Notes: generated by a model not told the origin, from the letters alone. Positions 40,480-51,225 are shown, counted from the first letter of the stretch. The stretch: 64,000 nt of DNA from Rahnella variigena (GCF_003610915.1 NZ_NSDJ01000001.1:2666001-2730000); one strand, 5' to 3'. Numbers and translations: made by a program.

Positions 40480-41898
40480 TTAGCAGTTTTCCAGCATCTG
40501 TGAAATGGTCAGGCCAACCTGCTGAACGGCGCGCTCGGTTTTCGCCGTCAGCGTCTGGGCATAGTTGATGCGCAGACAATTGCGATATTTGCCCGAGGCA
40601 GAGAATATCGAACCGATGGCGATTTGCACTAAATGTTCTTCCAGCAGCCGGTTCAGGCGCTGGGTATCCACGCGTTCGTCAAGTTCGATCCACAACAGAA
40701 ATCCTCCCTGCGGACGGCTGACACGCGTGCCACATGGGAAATATTTCATCACCCAGTCAGTCATGGTACACAGGTTGCGCTGGTACTGATTACGCATGCG
40801 GCGCATGTGTTGCAGATAATGCCCCTGTTTGATGAAATCCGCGATGGCGATTTGTGGCAGCGTGGCTGATGCGCCGGTGGTGATGTATTTCATGTGCAGG
40901 GCGCGGTCATGATAACGGCCCGGCGCAATCCAGCCGACGCGCAAACCGGGCGCCAGCGTTTTGGAAAACGAACTGCACAGCAGCACGCGGCCATCTTCAT
41001 CAAACGAGGTAATGGTCGCCGGGCGCGGATACTGATAGGCCAGTTCACCGTAAACATCGTCTTCAATAATCGCGATATCGTAGCGTTGCGCCAGACGCAA
41101 CAGGCTTTTTTTACGGTCATCCGGCATGTTATAACCGAGCGGATTATTACAGTTGGGCGTCAGCTGTATGGCTTTAATCGGCCACTGCTCCAGCGCCATC
41201 TCCAGTGCTTCCAGACTGATTCCGGTAACCGGATCGGTAGGGATTTCCAGCGCTTTCATGCCAAAGCCCTTCAGAGTCTGCATCGCGCCGTGAAAACTCG
41301 GGGAGTCCACCGCCACGATATCGCCGTGTTCACATACTGAACGGATGGCGATAGACAGGGCTTCATGACAACCGGTGGTGATCAGGATGTTGCTGGCATC
41401 CATATGGCTGCCGCTGTCAATCATCAGACGGGCGATTTGTTCGCGTAAGTCTTCGGAGCCGTAAATGCTGTCGTAATGAAACGCGCTGAGATTCTGATGC
41501 TGTCCGGCGCGCCCCATCAGACGGCTGAGCGGTTTGAGCGTGGCGGCAGTGACATCCGGAGAGCCGCGGCCTAACTGAATCACACCGGGACGATGCGGGG
41601 AAGTGATCAGCTCCAGTACCTGATCCCACTGGGAAATATCTACCGGACGTTGCGTCGGGCGGCACACCGCCGGAAGGGCAGCCTGAATGCGGGCATCTTT
41701 CACGAAGTAACCCGATTTCGGGCGGGCTTCCACCAGCTGTTTTTCTTCCAGCACGCGATACGCCTGCTGAACTGTACTGACGCTGACGCCATGTTCACTG
41801 CTTAACACCCGCACTGAAGGCAGACGGATACCCGCCGGATACAGCCCTTGTTCAATGCGATCACTCAGGACATTTGCCAGATTTTCGTAACGATTCAT
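40480..41898 (-). CDS. MocR/PdxR-type regulator (GntR winged helix plus aminotransferase domain)
   Basis: A 472-residue fusion. The GntR winged helix (residues 1-75; RYENLANVLSDRIEQGLYPAGIRLPSVRVLSSEHGVSVSTVQQAYRVLE) is joined to a fold-type I aminotransferase-like domain (about 110-470). The PLP lysine is in LLCSSFSKTLAPGLRVGWI, so PLP is the likely ligand or cofactor. ATG at 41898 with TTGAGGAAAAGATA ahead is chosen over an in-frame ATG 33 codons upstream. It is divergent from the DUF1127 gene across a region with direct repeats, which suggests control of that gene. Confidence 0.92.
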   Translation of the reverse strand: MNRYENLANVLSDRIEQGLYPAGIRLPSVRVLSSEHGVSVSTVQQAYRVLEEKQLVEARPKSGYFVKDARIQAALPAVCRPTQRPVDISQWDQVLELITSPHRPGVIQLGRGSPDVTAATLKPLSRLMGRAGQHQNLSAFHYDSIYGSEDLREQIARLMIDSGSHMDASNILITTGCHEALSIAIRSVCEHGDIVAVDSPSFHGAMQTLKGFGMKALEIPTDPVTGISLEALEMALEQWPIKAIQLTPNCNNPLGYNMPDDRKKSLLRLAQRYDIAIIEDDVYGELAYQYPRPATITSFDEDGRVLLCSSFSKTLAPGLRVGWIAPGRYHDRALHMKYITTGASATLPQIAIADFIKQGHYLQHMRRMRNQYQRNLCTMTDWVMKYFPCGTRVSRPQGGFLLWIELDERVDTQRLNRLLEEHLVQIAIGSIFSASGKYRNCLRINYAQTLTAKTERAVQQVGLTISQMLENC

Positions 41899-41954
41899 TA
41901 TCTTTTCCTCAACGCCTGCGCAAAGAAAGCAGTACAGATGAACACAATCTAACG

Positions 41955-42012
41955 CTGAATCTGTCATCAGATCCAGATCTGTATGGTTGAAATACAAAAA
42001 AACTGAATCTGT
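41955..42012. promoter_or_regulatory. Candidate MocR operator: direct repeats CTGAATCTGT
   Basis: CTGAATCTGT occurs at 41955-41964 and again at 42003-42012, 48 bases apart, with a related CAGATCTGTA at 41974-41983 between them. Widely spaced direct repeats are what two-headed MocR dimers bind. They lie between the divergent MocR and DUF1127 genes. Confidence 0.6.
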
Positions 42013-42066
42013 AATGTTTTTGCCCGTTGTTAGATCCTGATGTCAGGTCGTCAACGGGAGCAGAAT

Positions 42067-42339
42067 ATGAAAAATATCATTGAAGAACGGCAGTTTGCCG
42101 GATGTGAGACAAGGGTTTGTGCAGATATCGCGGTGCATGAACGGGCAGTACAGATGCCGGTGAGAAAGGGCGGTTGGCTAAAACAGTTGTTTGCAGTGGT
42201 ACATGGCTGGAATGAGCGCCGCGTCAGCCGCAAGATTTTGCATTCGCTGAGTGCGGATCAACTGAAGGATATCGGGCTGGCGAAATCGGATATCGACAGG
42301 GAGTATCCGAAAGCCATATGGCCGAACTGGCCGAAGTGA
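42067..42339 (+). CDS. DUF1127 small protein
   Basis: A 90-residue protein. Its C-terminal half, WNERRVSRKILHSLSADQLKDIGLAKSDIDREY, is the arginine-rich DUF1127 domain found in small proteins linked to RNA turnover and nutrient responses in other bacteria. The N-terminal half is not conserved in an obvious way. ATG at 42067 with GGGAGCAGAAT ahead is chosen; an in-frame ATG nine codons earlier lacks a ribosome site. It is divergent from the MocR gene and probably its target, because the pairing with adjacent operator-like repeats is close. Confidence 0.82.
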   Translation: MKNIIEERQFAGCETRVCADIAVHERAVQMPVRKGGWLKQLFAVVHGWNERRVSRKILHSLSADQLKDIGLAKSDIDREYPKAIWPNWPK

Positions 42340-42343
42340 TTTT

Positions 42344-42474
42344 GCTCCCTCCCCTGCGAAGGGGAGGGCCGGGGTGGGGTATTAAGGTCAAAAAAAATAA
42401 GCTGAAGTTTTCTCCAACTCTTTATTTTGTCTGTAAAACCCCCTCCCAACCTCCCCCTTCGCAGGGGGAGGAGC
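42344..42474. repeat. Composite inverted REP-like element, copy C
   Basis: The left half CTCCCTCCCCTGCGAAGGGG with CCGGGGTGGGGTATTAA, spacer AATAAGCTGAAGTTTTCTC, and an inverted half with AAACCCCCTCCCAACC. It starts four bases after the DUF1127 stop and ends 11 bases before the metG stop, filling the whole convergent junction. Confidence 0.9.
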
Positions 42475-42485
42475 AGTCATGAGTT

Positions 42486-44516
42486 TTACTTCACCTGCAT
42501 ACCAGGCTGTGCGCCGGAATCCGGGCTGAGCAGGAAGATGTCTTTTCCGCCAGGGCCCGCCGCCATCACCATTCCTTCAGAGATGCCGAAGCGCATTTTA
42601 CGTGGTGCAAGGTTGGCGACCATGATGGTCAGACGGCCTTCCAGTGCTTTCGGATCAGGATAGGCAGAACGGATACCGGAGAAAATCTGACGGGTTTCGC
42701 CGCCCAGATCCAGTTGCAGTCGCAGCAGTTTGTCTGACCCTTCCACGAAATCAGCGCTTTTAATCAGCGCGATACGCATATCCACTTTGGCAAAATCATC
42801 AAAAGTGATGGTTTCCTGAATCGGATCATCCGCCAGCGGACCGGTTGCCGGAGCTTTCGCAGCCGCAATATCTTCTTTCGACGCATCAACCATCGCAGTC
42901 ACTTTATCCAGCTCAATACGGTTAAAAAGCGCTTTGAACGGATTCAGCTGATGCGACAGCAGCGGTTGAGCAATAGCGTCCCAGTCCAGCGTGGTGTTCA
43001 GGAAGGCTTCAGTGCGCTCTGACAGTGAAGGCAGAACTGGTTTCAGGTAAGTCATCAGCACGCGGAACAGATTGATGCCCATTGAGCAGATGGCTTGCAG
43101 GTCAGCGTCGCGGCCTTCCTGTTTTGCAACTACCCACGGTGCCTGCTCATCGACATAGCGGTTGGCCAGGTCAGCCAGCGCCATGATTTCACGGATTGCG
43201 CGACCTGATTCACGGCTGTCATACGCCTGCGCGATGCTTTCAGCGGCATCGGTGAAGGTTTTGTACAGCGCTTCATCGGCCAGTTTGTCAGCCAGTTTGC
43301 CGTCAAAACGTTTGGCAATGAAACCGGCATTGCGTGACGCCAGGTTAACCACTTTGTTCACGATGTCTGCGTTAACGCGCTGCACGAAATCTTCCAGATT
43401 CAGGTCGATATCGTCGATGCGTGAAGACAGTTTTGCGGTGTAGTAGTAACGCAGGCAGTCGGCATCCAGATGATTCAGATAGGTGCTGGCCTTGATGAAC
43501 GTGCCGCGCGATTTGGACATCTTCGCGCCATTCACGGTGACGTAACCGTGTACGAACAGGTTGGTTGGCTTGCGGAAACCGCTGCCTTCCAGCATCGCCG
43601 GCCAGAACAGACTGTGGAAATAAACGATGTCTTTACCGATGAAGTGATACAGCTCGGTAGTCGAATCTTTTTTCCAGAACTCGTCGAAATTCAGGTCGCT
43701 GCGACGGTCACACAGGTTTTTGAAAGAACCCATATAGCCGATTGGCGCGTCCAGCCAGACGTAGAAATATTTGCCCGGCGCATCAGGAATTTCAAAACCG
43801 AAGTACGGCGCATCGCGGGAGATATCCCACTGTTGCAGACCGTGTTCGAACCACTCCTGCATTTTGTTCGCCACTTGTTCCTGCAGCGCACCGGAGCGGG
43901 TCCACGCCTGCAACATTGCGCTGAATTCCGGCAAATCAAAGAAGTAATGCTCAGAATCACGCAGCACCGGCGTCGCACCGGAAACCACAGATTTCGGGTC
44001 GATCAGTTCAGTCGGGCTGTAGGTTGCGCCACACACTTCACAGTTATCGCCGTACTGATCTGGCGATTTACATTTCGGGCAGGTGCCTTTGACGAAACGG
44101 TCAGGCAGGAACATGCCTTTCTCCGGATCGTACAACTGAGAAATGGTGCGGTTTTTAATGAAGCCGTTTTCTTTCAGGCGACCATAAATCAGCTCGGACA
44201 GCTCACGGTTTTCGTCGCTGTGCGTGGAGTGATAGTTGTCGTAGCTGATACCGAAGCCGGCGAAATCTTTCTGATGCTCCTGGCTCATTTCGGCAATCAT
44301 CTCTTCCGGCTTGATACCGAGCTGCTGCGCTTTCAGCATGATCGGGGTGCCGTGCGCATCGTCCGCACAGATGAAATGCACTTCATTGCCGCGCATTCGC
44401 TGGTAACGGACCCAGACGTCAGCCTGGATGTGCTCGAGCATGTGACCGAGATGGATGGATCCGTTGGCGTACGGAAGTGCACAGGTTACCAAAATTTTTT
44501 TCGCGACTTGAGCCAT
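42486..44516 (-). CDS. metG: Methionyl-tRNA synthetase
   Basis: A class I synthetase for tRNA-Met and initiator tRNA. The 676-residue protein has the HIGH-type HLGHM motif in [16 protein letters not shown] (residues 14-29). The zinc-binding knuckle is [21 protein letters not shown] (about 142-162), the KMSKS motif is in [15 protein letters not shown] (about 326-340), and a C-terminal tRNA-binding OB domain runs about 575-676 (the full-length dimeric form). ATG at 44516 gives the family start. It is divergent from mrp, the conserved enterobacterial arrangement. Confidence 0.98.
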   Translation of the reverse strand: MAQVAKKILVTCALPYANGSIHLGHMLEHIQADVWVRYQRMRGNEVHFICADDAHGTPIMLKAQQLGIKPEEMIAEMSQEHQKDFAGFGISYDNYHSTHSDENRELSELIYGRLKENGFIKNRTISQLYDPEKGMFLPDRFVKGTCPKCKSPDQYGDNCEVCGATYSPTELIDPKSVVSGATPVLRDSEHYFFDLPEFSAMLQAWTRSGALQEQVANKMQEWFEHGLQQWDISRDAPYFGFEIPDAPGKYFYVWLDAPIGYMGSFKNLCDRRSDLNFDEFWKKDSTTELYHFIGKDIVYFHSLFWPAMLEGSGFRKPTNLFVHGYVTVNGAKMSKSRGTFIKASTYLNHLDADCLRYYYTAKLSSRIDDIDLNLEDFVQRVNADIVNKVVNLASRNAGFIAKRFDGKLADKLADEALYKTFTDAAESIAQAYDSRESGRAIREIMALADLANRYVDEQAPWVVAKQEGRDADLQAICSMGINLFRVLMTYLKPVLPSLSERTEAFLNTTLDWDAIAQPLLSHQLNPFKALFNRIELDKVTAMVDASKEDIAAAKAPATGPLADDPIQETITFDDFAKVDMRIALIKSADFVEGSDKLLRLQLDLGGETRQIFSGIRSAYPDPKALEGRLTIMVANLAPRKMRFGISEGMVMAAGPGGKDIFLLSPDSGAQPGMQVK

Positions 44517-44669
44517 AGTAAGAGCTTGCTTTCTGTAGTTGAAATCAGGGGCATTGATGTTAACCGAAAGCGCCGCCCCGCGTAAACAAACGGGGGGATC
44601 TCCTTACGTGTGTTCTGTTATGCTTATGCATAGATAAATAGTCTGATAACCAGTTTTCAAGGAGCCGGG

Positions 44670-45782
44670 ATGACATCTCAATCCCCACAGCAGACCACAC
44701 CCGCAGGGCTGCGCGCACTAGTGACCGGCGTACTGGCCACCTTTCGCCATTCCACATTACAAAAAGATTTACCCGCGATAAAAGCATTGCATCACTGCGT
44801 GCTGATGGACGGTGTTTTACATATTGACCTGACGCTGCCGTTTGCCTGGAACAGCGGTTTCGATGTGCTGAAAGATGAAACCAGCGGAGAATTGCTGCGG
44901 GTCACCGGCGCTACGGCTATACAGTGGAACCTGCGTCACGATATCGCCACCATGAAACGCGCTAACGATCAGCCGGGTATTAAAGGTGTGCGCAATATTC
45001 TGGCTGTCAGCTCGGGTAAGGGCGGGGTTGGGAAATCGACGACTGCCGTGAATCTGGCGCTGGCACTGGCCGCTGAGGGCGGAAAAGTCGGTATTCTGGA
45101 TGCCGATATTTACGGTCCGTCAGTCCCGAATATGCTGGGTACGGAAGAAGAGCGTCCGACGTCACCGGATGGTGTGCACATGTCGCCGATTATGGCGCAC
45201 GGACTGGCGACCAATTCCATTGGTTATCTGGTTACCGACGAAAACGCTATGGTGTGGCGCGGCCCGATGGCCAGTAAAGCGCTGATGCAGATGCTTTCCG
45301 ATACGCTGTGGCCAGACCTCGATTATCTGGTGATCGACCTGCCGCCGGGCACTGGTGATATTCAGCTGACGTTGTCGCAGAATATTCCGGTCACAGGTGC
45401 GGTGGTGGTGACGACGCCGCAGGACATCGCGCTGCTGGATGCCATGAAAGGCATCGTCATGTTTGAGAAAGTGCATGTGCCGGTTCTGGGCATTGTCGAG
45501 AACATGAGTATGCACGTATGCAGCAACTGCGGACATCACGAACCGATTTTCGGCACCGGTGGCGCGCAGCGTCTGGCCGAGAAGTATCGCTGTGAATTAC
45601 TGGCGCAATTGCCGCTGCATATTTCACTGCGCGAAGATTTAGATCGTGGCGAGCCGACAGTCGTCTCTAATCCTGAAAGTGAATTCACTGCAATTTACCG
45701 CGAACTGGCGGCAAAAATTGCGTCGCAATTGTTCTGGAGAGGTGACGCTATCCCGACAGAAATTGCTTTCAGAGCGGTTTAA
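44670..45782 (+). CDS. mrp: Iron-sulfur cluster carrier Mrp/ApbC
   Basis: A P-loop NTPase that carries and transfers Fe-S clusters. The 370-residue protein has an N-terminal MIP18-like domain (about 10-90). The deviant Walker A AVSSGKGGVGKSTTAVNLALAL is near residues 111-132, followed by DADIYGPSVPNMLG, and the cluster-binding CxxC is in HVCSNCGHHE near residue 283. ATG at 44670 follows AAGGAGCCGGG. It is divergent from metG, as in Escherichia, and udk follows downstream. Confidence 0.96.
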   Translation: MTSQSPQQTTPAGLRALVTGVLATFRHSTLQKDLPAIKALHHCVLMDGVLHIDLTLPFAWNSGFDVLKDETSGELLRVTGATAIQWNLRHDIATMKRANDQPGIKGVRNILAVSSGKGGVGKSTTAVNLALALAAEGGKVGILDADIYGPSVPNMLGTEEERPTSPDGVHMSPIMAHGLATNSIGYLVTDENAMVWRGPMASKALMQMLSDTLWPDLDYLVIDLPPGTGDIQLTLSQNIPVTGAVVVTTPQDIALLDAMKGIVMFEKVHVPVLGIVENMSMHVCSNCGHHEPIFGTGGAQRLAEKYRCELLAQLPLHISLREDLDRGEPTVVSNPESEFTAIYRELAAKIASQLFWRGDAIPTEIAFRAV

Positions 45783-45928
45783 TCTCCCAACTCAGTGAAT
45801 TATTGCCGGATGTCAGCGATTACACAGCCTTAACGCTGGCATCAGGCAGTGTCTTGTACTTATAATTGGCGCGTTCAAAGCACACGTCTGTGCTTGCCTT
45901 CCAACTTCCAAATCAGGTCTTTAATTTT

Positions 45929-46570
45929 ATGTCTGACAAATTCCATCAGTGTGTCATCGTGGGTATCGCTGGCGCATCTGCTTCGGGAAAAAGCCTCATC
46001 GCCAGTACGTTATACCGTGAACTTCGTGATCAGGTTGGTGATGAGCACATCGGGGTTATCCCGGAAGATTGCTACTATAAAGACCAAAGCCACATGACCA
46101 TGGAAGAGCGGGTCAAAACCAACTACGACCATCCAAGTGCGATGGATCACAATTTACTGTTCCAGCATTTACAAGCCATGAAGTCTGGTCAGGCGATTGA
46201 ATTGCCGAGCTACAGCTTCATTGAGCACACTCGTCTGCCTGAGACGGTGACACTAAAACCGAAGAAAGTGATCATTCTGGAAGGGATCCTTCTCCTGACC
46301 GATGCGCGTTTGCGTGACGAAATGAATTTCTCCATCTTCGTTGATACCCCGCTGGATATCTGTCTGATGCGCCGCATGAAACGTGACGTCAACGAACGTG
46401 GCCGCTCTATGGATTCTGTGATGGCGCAATATCAGAAGACCGTACGCCCGATGTTCCTGCAATTTATCGAACCCTCAAAACAATACGCAGACATCATTGT
46501 GCCGCGCGGCGGCAAAAACCGGATTGCGATTGATATTCTCAAGGCGAAAATCAGTCAGTTCTTCAATTAA
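45929..46570 (+). CDS. udk: Uridine/cytidine kinase
   Basis: Phosphorylates uridine and cytidine in pyrimidine salvage. ATG at 45929 gives the 213-residue family length and start [25 protein letters not shown], with Walker A GASASGKS at residues 14-21. PEDCYYKDQ, the nucleoside-binding stretch, follows. In-frame upstream codons from 45866 have no homology. The mrp-udk gap of 146 bases should hold the promoter. It is followed by dcd after 36 bases. Confidence 0.96.
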   Translation: MSDKFHQCVIVGIAGASASGKSLIASTLYRELRDQVGDEHIGVIPEDCYYKDQSHMTMEERVKTNYDHPSAMDHNLLFQHLQAMKSGQAIELPSYSFIEHTRLPETVTLKPKKVIILEGILLLTDARLRDEMNFSIFVDTPLDICLMRRMKRDVNERGRSMDSVMAQYQKTVRPMFLQFIEPSKQYADIIVPRGGKNRIAIDILKAKISQFFN

Positions 46571-46606
46571 TCGCCGACCATCTGCAGAAAACATACCGGA
46601 GATACG

Positions 46607-47188
46607 ATGAGACTTTGCGACCGAGATATAGAAGCCTGGCTCGACAGCGGCAAATTAGGCATTTCACCCCGTCCGCCGGTTGAACGAATTAACGGTGCGA
46701 CCGTAGATGTGCGTCTGGGTAACGGCTTCCGCGTTTTCCTCGGCCATAACGCGGGTTATATCGACCTGAGTGGCCCGAAAGACGAAGTCAGCGCCGCGTT
46801 GGATAAAGTGATGAGCGATGAAATTGTTTTGCCGGAAGGCGAAGCATTCTTCCTGCATCCTGGCGAACTGGCGCTGGCGGTTACTTATGAGTCGGTCACC
46901 ATTCCTGACGATCTGGTCGGTTGGCTGGACGGGCGCTCTTCACTGGCGCGTCTCGGGCTGATGGTACACGTAACCGCACATCGTATTGATCCGGGCTGGA
47001 AAGGGCGGATTGTTCTCGAGTTCTATAATTCGGGTAAGCTCCCGCTGGCGCTTCGCCCGGGAATGCTGATCGGTGCGCTGAGCTTTGAACCGTTATCCGG
47101 TTCTGCTGCACGTCCTTATAACAGCCGTCAGGATGCGAAATACCGCGACCAGCAAAGCGCAATTGCCAGTCGTATTGATGAAGACTGA
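46607..47188 (+). CDS. dcd: dCTP deaminase
   Basis: Deaminates dCTP to dUTP for dTMP supply. The 193-residue protein of the dUTPase-like trimeric family has the nucleotide-binding motif [29 protein letters not shown] around residues 105-133, with the catalytic Glu in [12 protein letters not shown] at 46607 follows GGAGATACG. It sits between udk and asmA, the standard order. Confidence 0.97.
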   Translation: MRLCDRDIEAWLDSGKLGISPRPPVERINGATVDVRLGNGFRVFLGHNAGYIDLSGPKDEVSAALDKVMSDEIVLPEGEAFFLHPGELALAVTYESVTIPDDLVGWLDGRSSLARLGLMVHVTAHRIDPGWKGRIVLEFYNSGKLPLALRPGMLIGALSFEPLSGSAARPYNSRQDAKYRDQQSAIASRIDED

Positions 47189-47194
47189 TTCAGT

Positions 47195-47218
47195 TTTTTA
47201 TCCGCATACGGATAAAAA
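47195..47218. repeat. Hairpin between dcd and asmA
   Basis: TTTTTATCCG/CGGATAAAAA is a perfect ten-base-pair stem with loop CATA, located seven bases after the dcd stop. It could act as a weak terminator or an mRNA-stability hairpin before asmA. Confidence 0.65.
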
Positions 47219-47230
47219 CGTGAGGAAGGC

Positions 47231-49084
47231 ATGAGAAGACTACTGACAACACTGGTGATTTTACTGGTGGTTATCATTGCCGGCATGACTTCGCTGGTAT
47301 TTCTGATCAATCCCAATGATTTCCGCCAGTACATGGTGGAACGGGTTGAGGTGAAAAGCGGATATCAGCTGGCCATCAACGGATCGCTGCGCTGGCACGT
47401 CTGGCCACAGTTGAGCATTATTGCCGGTCAGACGTCGCTTACCGCACCGGGGGCTAAGGAACCGGTTGTCAGTGCTGAAAACATGCGGCTGGACGTTAAA
47501 CTCTGGCCTCTTATTTCTCATCAGCTGGCGGTGAAACAGGTACTGCTGAAAAACGCAGTAATACGTCTGACGCCTGAAACTGAAGAGAATCAGCCCGATG
47601 CACCTGTTGCGCCTTCAATGCCAACGCCTGTCGCTCCCGGAGCTTCTGAACTTGAAGCTGGCTGGAAGTTTGATATCGACAAAATCACCATTGCAGACAG
47701 TCTGCTTATCTGGCAGCGCGGCGATGATGATCAGATAAATGTTCGTGATATCAACATGGAAATTGATAAAAACGACAACCGTCAGGCCACCATTCAGCTT
47801 TCAAGCCGCATAAACCGCAATCAGCGCGACCTTGCATTCACCATGAATGCAAACGTGGATATGCAGCATTATCCGCAGGCTTTTTCGGCTAAGATCAGTA
47901 AATTCACTTATCAGCTGAGTGGCGCTGACATCCCTGTGAAAGGTGTTCAGGGTAATGGTTCGATGCAGGCCAGTTATCAGCGCGATAGTGACTCACTGGA
48001 ACTCACCCAGCTGGCGTTAACGGCGAATGATAATCAGATTTCAGGGACTGCTTCTGCCACGATGGGTGGCGATATCGGCAACTATCAGCTCAATTTAAAC
48101 GCTGACAAACTCGATCTGGATGCGCTTTCCGGCTGGCAGCCTAAAACTGCTGAGCAGGCGGCTCAGAGCACCCAGTCAATCACCTCCGCGCCGGTCATTG
48201 CGCGTGATGTCGATGAGCAGCCGAACGGCCTGAGCATTTTGCGGAATTTCAATGCGAATCTGGCACTGAAAGTAGCGGATTTAACCTATCGCGGGATGAA
48301 GATTCAAAATCTGGCACTGAATGCCAATAACCGGCTGGGTAACGTTGCGCTGCCGACGTTCAGTGGCAATCTCGGATCGGGAAGCTTTTCCCTGCCGGGT
48401 GATATGGATGTAACCGGCAAAAGTATTAAGGTTCACATGACGCCGGATGTGAATAATATTGAGCTGGCTGATCTGCTGACTGCTTACGGATTGCCGAAAG
48501 CGCTGACCGGCAGCTTCTCTATGAAAGGGGACGTGAACGGAAAAGGGCTCTCGGCAGAAGATTTTGCGCGTAACTGGCAGGGCAATGCTGAACTTGCTAT
48601 GACCAATGCGCACCTGAACGGACTTAATATTCAGCAGCTTATCCAGCAGGCAATCAGCCGTAATACCAGCAGCGTTCAGGGGCTTGATAAGTATGAGCAT
48701 TACAGCCAGATTGATACACTGAAAGCGCAGGGTCAGCTGAAAAACGGCACACTGACACTGAATGATCTGGAAGGCCAGTCACCCATGGTTTATGCAAAAG
48801 GTGATGGATCTGTTGATCTCGCCGGCGAAAAGGTAGACATGAATCTGTTGATCCGCGTTACCGGTGGCTGGAAAGGCGACGGCAATCTGATTAACACCCT
48901 TAAAACCACGGATATCCCGTTGCGAGTGTACGGGCCGTGGGCGCAACTGGGTTATCAGCTTCAGGTCGATCAGATACTGCGCCGGACGGTGGAACAGAGT
49001 GCCCGTAGCGCCATTCAGAACTGGGTGGATAAACGCAAAGACAGCAATGAAAAAGACGATGTGCAGAAGTTATTAAATAAATAA
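47231..49084 (+). CDS. asmA: AsmA family envelope protein
   Basis: A 617-residue protein with an N-terminal membrane anchor (residues 1-26, RLLTTLVILLVVIIAGMTSLVFLI) and a large periplasmic AsmA domain. AsmA-like proteins are bridge-like lipid transporters or outer-membrane biogenesis factors. Family-typical stretches are NPNDFRQYMVERVEVKSGYQLAINGSLRWHVWPQLSI near the N-terminus and GDGNLINTLKTTDIPLRVYGPWAQLGYQLQVDQIL near the C-terminus. ATG at 47231 follows GTGAGGAAGGC. It is convergent with yegH across a terminator. Confidence 0.95.
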   Translation: MRRLLTTLVILLVVIIAGMTSLVFLINPNDFRQYMVERVEVKSGYQLAINGSLRWHVWPQLSIIAGQTSLTAPGAKEPVVSAENMRLDVKLWPLISHQLAVKQVLLKNAVIRLTPETEENQPDAPVAPSMPTPVAPGASELEAGWKFDIDKITIADSLLIWQRGDDDQINVRDINMEIDKNDNRQATIQLSSRINRNQRDLAFTMNANVDMQHYPQAFSAKISKFTYQLSGADIPVKGVQGNGSMQASYQRDSDSLELTQLALTANDNQISGTASATMGGDIGNYQLNLNADKLDLDALSGWQPKTAEQAAQSTQSITSAPVIARDVDEQPNGLSILRNFNANLALKVADLTYRGMKIQNLALNANNRLGNVALPTFSGNLGSGSFSLPGDMDVTGKSIKVHMTPDVNNIELADLLTAYGLPKALTGSFSMKGDVNGKGLSAEDFARNWQGNAELAMTNAHLNGLNIQQLIQQAISRNTSSVQGLDKYEHYSQIDTLKAQGQLKNGTLTLNDLEGQSPMVYAKGDGSVDLAGEKVDMNLLIRVTGGWKGDGNLINTLKTTDIPLRVYGPWAQLGYQLQVDQILRRTVEQSARSAIQNWVDKRKDSNEKDDVQKLLNK

Positions 49085-49115
49085 TCTTTCTGTACCTCAA
49101 TTTGTACGACTCAGT

Positions 49116-49147
49116 AAAAAGGGACGCCTCATCAGCGTCCCTTTTTT
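49116..49147. terminator. Bidirectional terminator between asmA and yegH
   Basis: AAAAAGGGACGC/GCGTCCCTTTTT forms a 12-base-pair stem with loop CTCATCA and T/A runs on both sides. It serves the convergent asmA and yegH genes. Confidence 0.92.
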
Positions 49148-49174
49148 GTTTTTAATGCCGAGCTCTACGGCAGG

Positions 49175-50764
49175 TCACACTTCGTAATCATCATCCATGT
49201 CGGTTTTGAGCGGCGTAATTCTCACTTTCAGAATACGGTGACTGCTGACCTCAAGCGGTTCAAACAGATAGTTATCGATGTGGATTTGCGCGCCGACCTG
49301 AGGGATGCTCTGAGTATGCTCCATCAGTAATCCTGCCAGCGTGTGATATTCGCGTTTTTCATCAACCGGCAGGGCGATGTACATCACCAGATCTTCCAGC
49401 GGCATATAGCCGTTGGCAATCCATGTGCCGTCTTCCTGTTGCGAAATATCGTGGCGCGCATCCGGCGTTTCATCAGATTCAGGCAGATTACCGGCGATTG
49501 TTTCCATCACGTCAGTCAGGGTCACAATGCCTTCAACTGAACCGAACTCATCGACGACAAATGCAAAGTGAGTTTTGGCCAGGCGGAACTGCTCAAGCGC
49601 CATCAGCAGGGAAAGCTGCTCAGGGAAAATCAGCGGCTGGCGGATAAGTGCCTTAAGATCTAACTCATTTTGCAGGAGTTGTTGTTTCAGCAAGTCAACA
49701 ACATGCACCACGCCCAGCGGTTCATCGGTAGAGCTGTCTTCGGTCACCAGAATTCGCGTGTGCTGGTTTTCCGCTATTTGCTGCTTAAGCAAATCAACCG
49801 GGTCATTGAGTTCAAGATTATCGACGTCGTGCCGGGAAGTCATCACGCTGCTGACGGTACGCTGCCCGAGGCCCAGAACGCGCTCAATCATATGGCGTTC
49901 CTGCTGATTGAAGATGGCATCCTCTTCGCCTGCACTGTCAGCAATCATATTTGAGGAATGCGTATCAAGTTCGGCTTCTTCATGTTTGCCACGAAGTACG
50001 CGTAAAACGGTTTCAGCAGTACGCTCACGCAGAGAGCGACGTGATGACAAAAAGCGTTTGCGGTTAAACTGCGCCAGCTGATTCAGGCCTTCGATAATGA
50101 CCGAGAAACCGATTGCCGCATACAGATAGCCTTTCGGGATCGCATAGCCAAAGCCTTCAGCTACCAGGCTAAACCCAATCATCAGCAGGAAACTCAGACA
50201 CAAGATAACAATAGTCGGGTGCGCATTGACGAAACGGGTCAGTGGCTTACTCGCCAGCAGCATCAGCCCGATTGCTATACATACAGCAGCCATCATGACG
50301 GCCAGATGGTCAACCATACCGACAGCGGTAATCACCGAGTCGAGGGAAAATACCGCATCCAGCACCACAATTTGAGCGACAACAGGCCAGAATTTAGCCC
50401 CGCGTTGCTGCTGGCTTTGCTCCTCATCCTTACCCTCGAGGCGTTCATTCAATTCCATCGTTGCCTTGAACAACAGGAATATGCCGCCGACGAGCATAAT
50501 CATGTCACGCGCACTGAACGGGTGACCCAGCACCGTAATGAGCGGGCGGGTGAGTGTCGATAACCATGAGATTGAAGCAAGGAGCAGCAAACGCATGACG
50601 AGCGCCAGCATCAGCCCTGTGACGCGGGCTTTATCACGCTGGCTGCGCGGAAGTTTCTCCGCCAGAATGGCAATAAAGATGAGATTGTCTATCCCCAGAA
50701 CAATTTCAAGAATAACCAGGGTAGCCAGCCCGGCCCAAATCGACGGATCGGCGATCCATTCCAT
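49175..50764 (-). CDS. yegH: TerC-CBS-CorC fusion membrane protein
   Basis: A 529-residue inner-membrane protein matching YegH. The TerC-family membrane domain (residues 1-230, about seven spans) has the metal-site motifs [14 protein letters not shown] and [17 protein letters not shown] pair of CBS domains (about 300-425) is followed by a CorC/HlyC transporter-associated domain (about 440-525). Metal-ion export is inferred from TerC/CorC families. ATG at 50764 gives the conserved start [21 protein letters not shown]; an in-frame ATG 46 codons upstream has no homology. yegH beside asmA and the surface polysaccharide locus matches Escherichia. Confidence 0.93.
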   Translation of the reverse strand: MEWIADPSIWAGLATLVILEIVLGIDNLIFIAILAEKLPRSQRDKARVTGLMLALVMRLLLLASISWLSTLTRPLITVLGHPFSARDMIMLVGGIFLLFKATMELNERLEGKDEEQSQQQRGAKFWPVVAQIVVLDAVFSLDSVITAVGMVDHLAVMMAAVCIAIGLMLLASKPLTRFVNAHPTIVILCLSFLLMIGFSLVAEGFGYAIPKGYLYAAIGFSVIIEGLNQLAQFNRKRFLSSRRSLRERTAETVLRVLRGKHEEAELDTHSSNMIADSAGEEDAIFNQQERHMIERVLGLGQRTVSSVMTSRHDVDNLELNDPVDLLKQQIAENQHTRILVTEDSSTDEPLGVVHVVDLLKQQLLQNELDLKALIRQPLIFPEQLSLLMALEQFRLAKTHFAFVVDEFGSVEGIVTLTDVMETIAGNLPESDETPDARHDISQQEDGTWIANGYMPLEDLVMYIALPVDEKREYHTLAGLLMEHTQSIPQVGAQIHIDNYLFEPLEVSSHRILKVRITPLKTDMDDDYEV

Positions 50765-51225
50765 ATAGCGTTTTTCACCTTTAGTTACGCGGCGTTTGCC
50801 GCACGTAGAATAATGGGCGTCAGGGCATGAAATTTCAAATCTAAAACAGTGGGCTAGGCAAAACCGTTCAACAGAGCAGGGGAGGTCCGGGGCAACGCTC
50901 AATGGACAGACGCTGATGTTTTCGAAAGCAGCAATTTATGATTATAAAATCACCGAATAGGTTTAACATTCCTAAAATTAGGTCTTTACCTTACCGTTTC
51001 GTGCGGCTTACTGGTATCGTAATCAAATACAGAGAATCGTGCTGGCGTCCTAAAGTCAGCAGTATTGCCTCCCTAAAGTAAATGGCAGGGACTATACTCA
51101 GGGAAGAAATGGCGTTGCGGAAAAAAATTTGTATTTACAATTTCAGTCCGGTGAATTCCCTGACATGTTTGAATTCTAACTGACTGGATTTACACACTAA
51201 TAGGTTTCAAGGAGTATCCTTTACA
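50765..51225. other. Intergenic region between divergent yegH and galU-family gene
   Basis: About 460 bases without a gene. TATACT at 51093-51098 could be a -10 for the downstream gene, but the nearest -35-like TTGCCT (51065-51070) is 22 bases away, too far. No other signal is claimed. Confidence 0.5.

Noticed and set aside
43470..44585. 371-codon frame antisense to metG
   Set aside because: It mirrors metG; composition is His/Arg/Val-rich as typical for antisense frames of high-expression genes.
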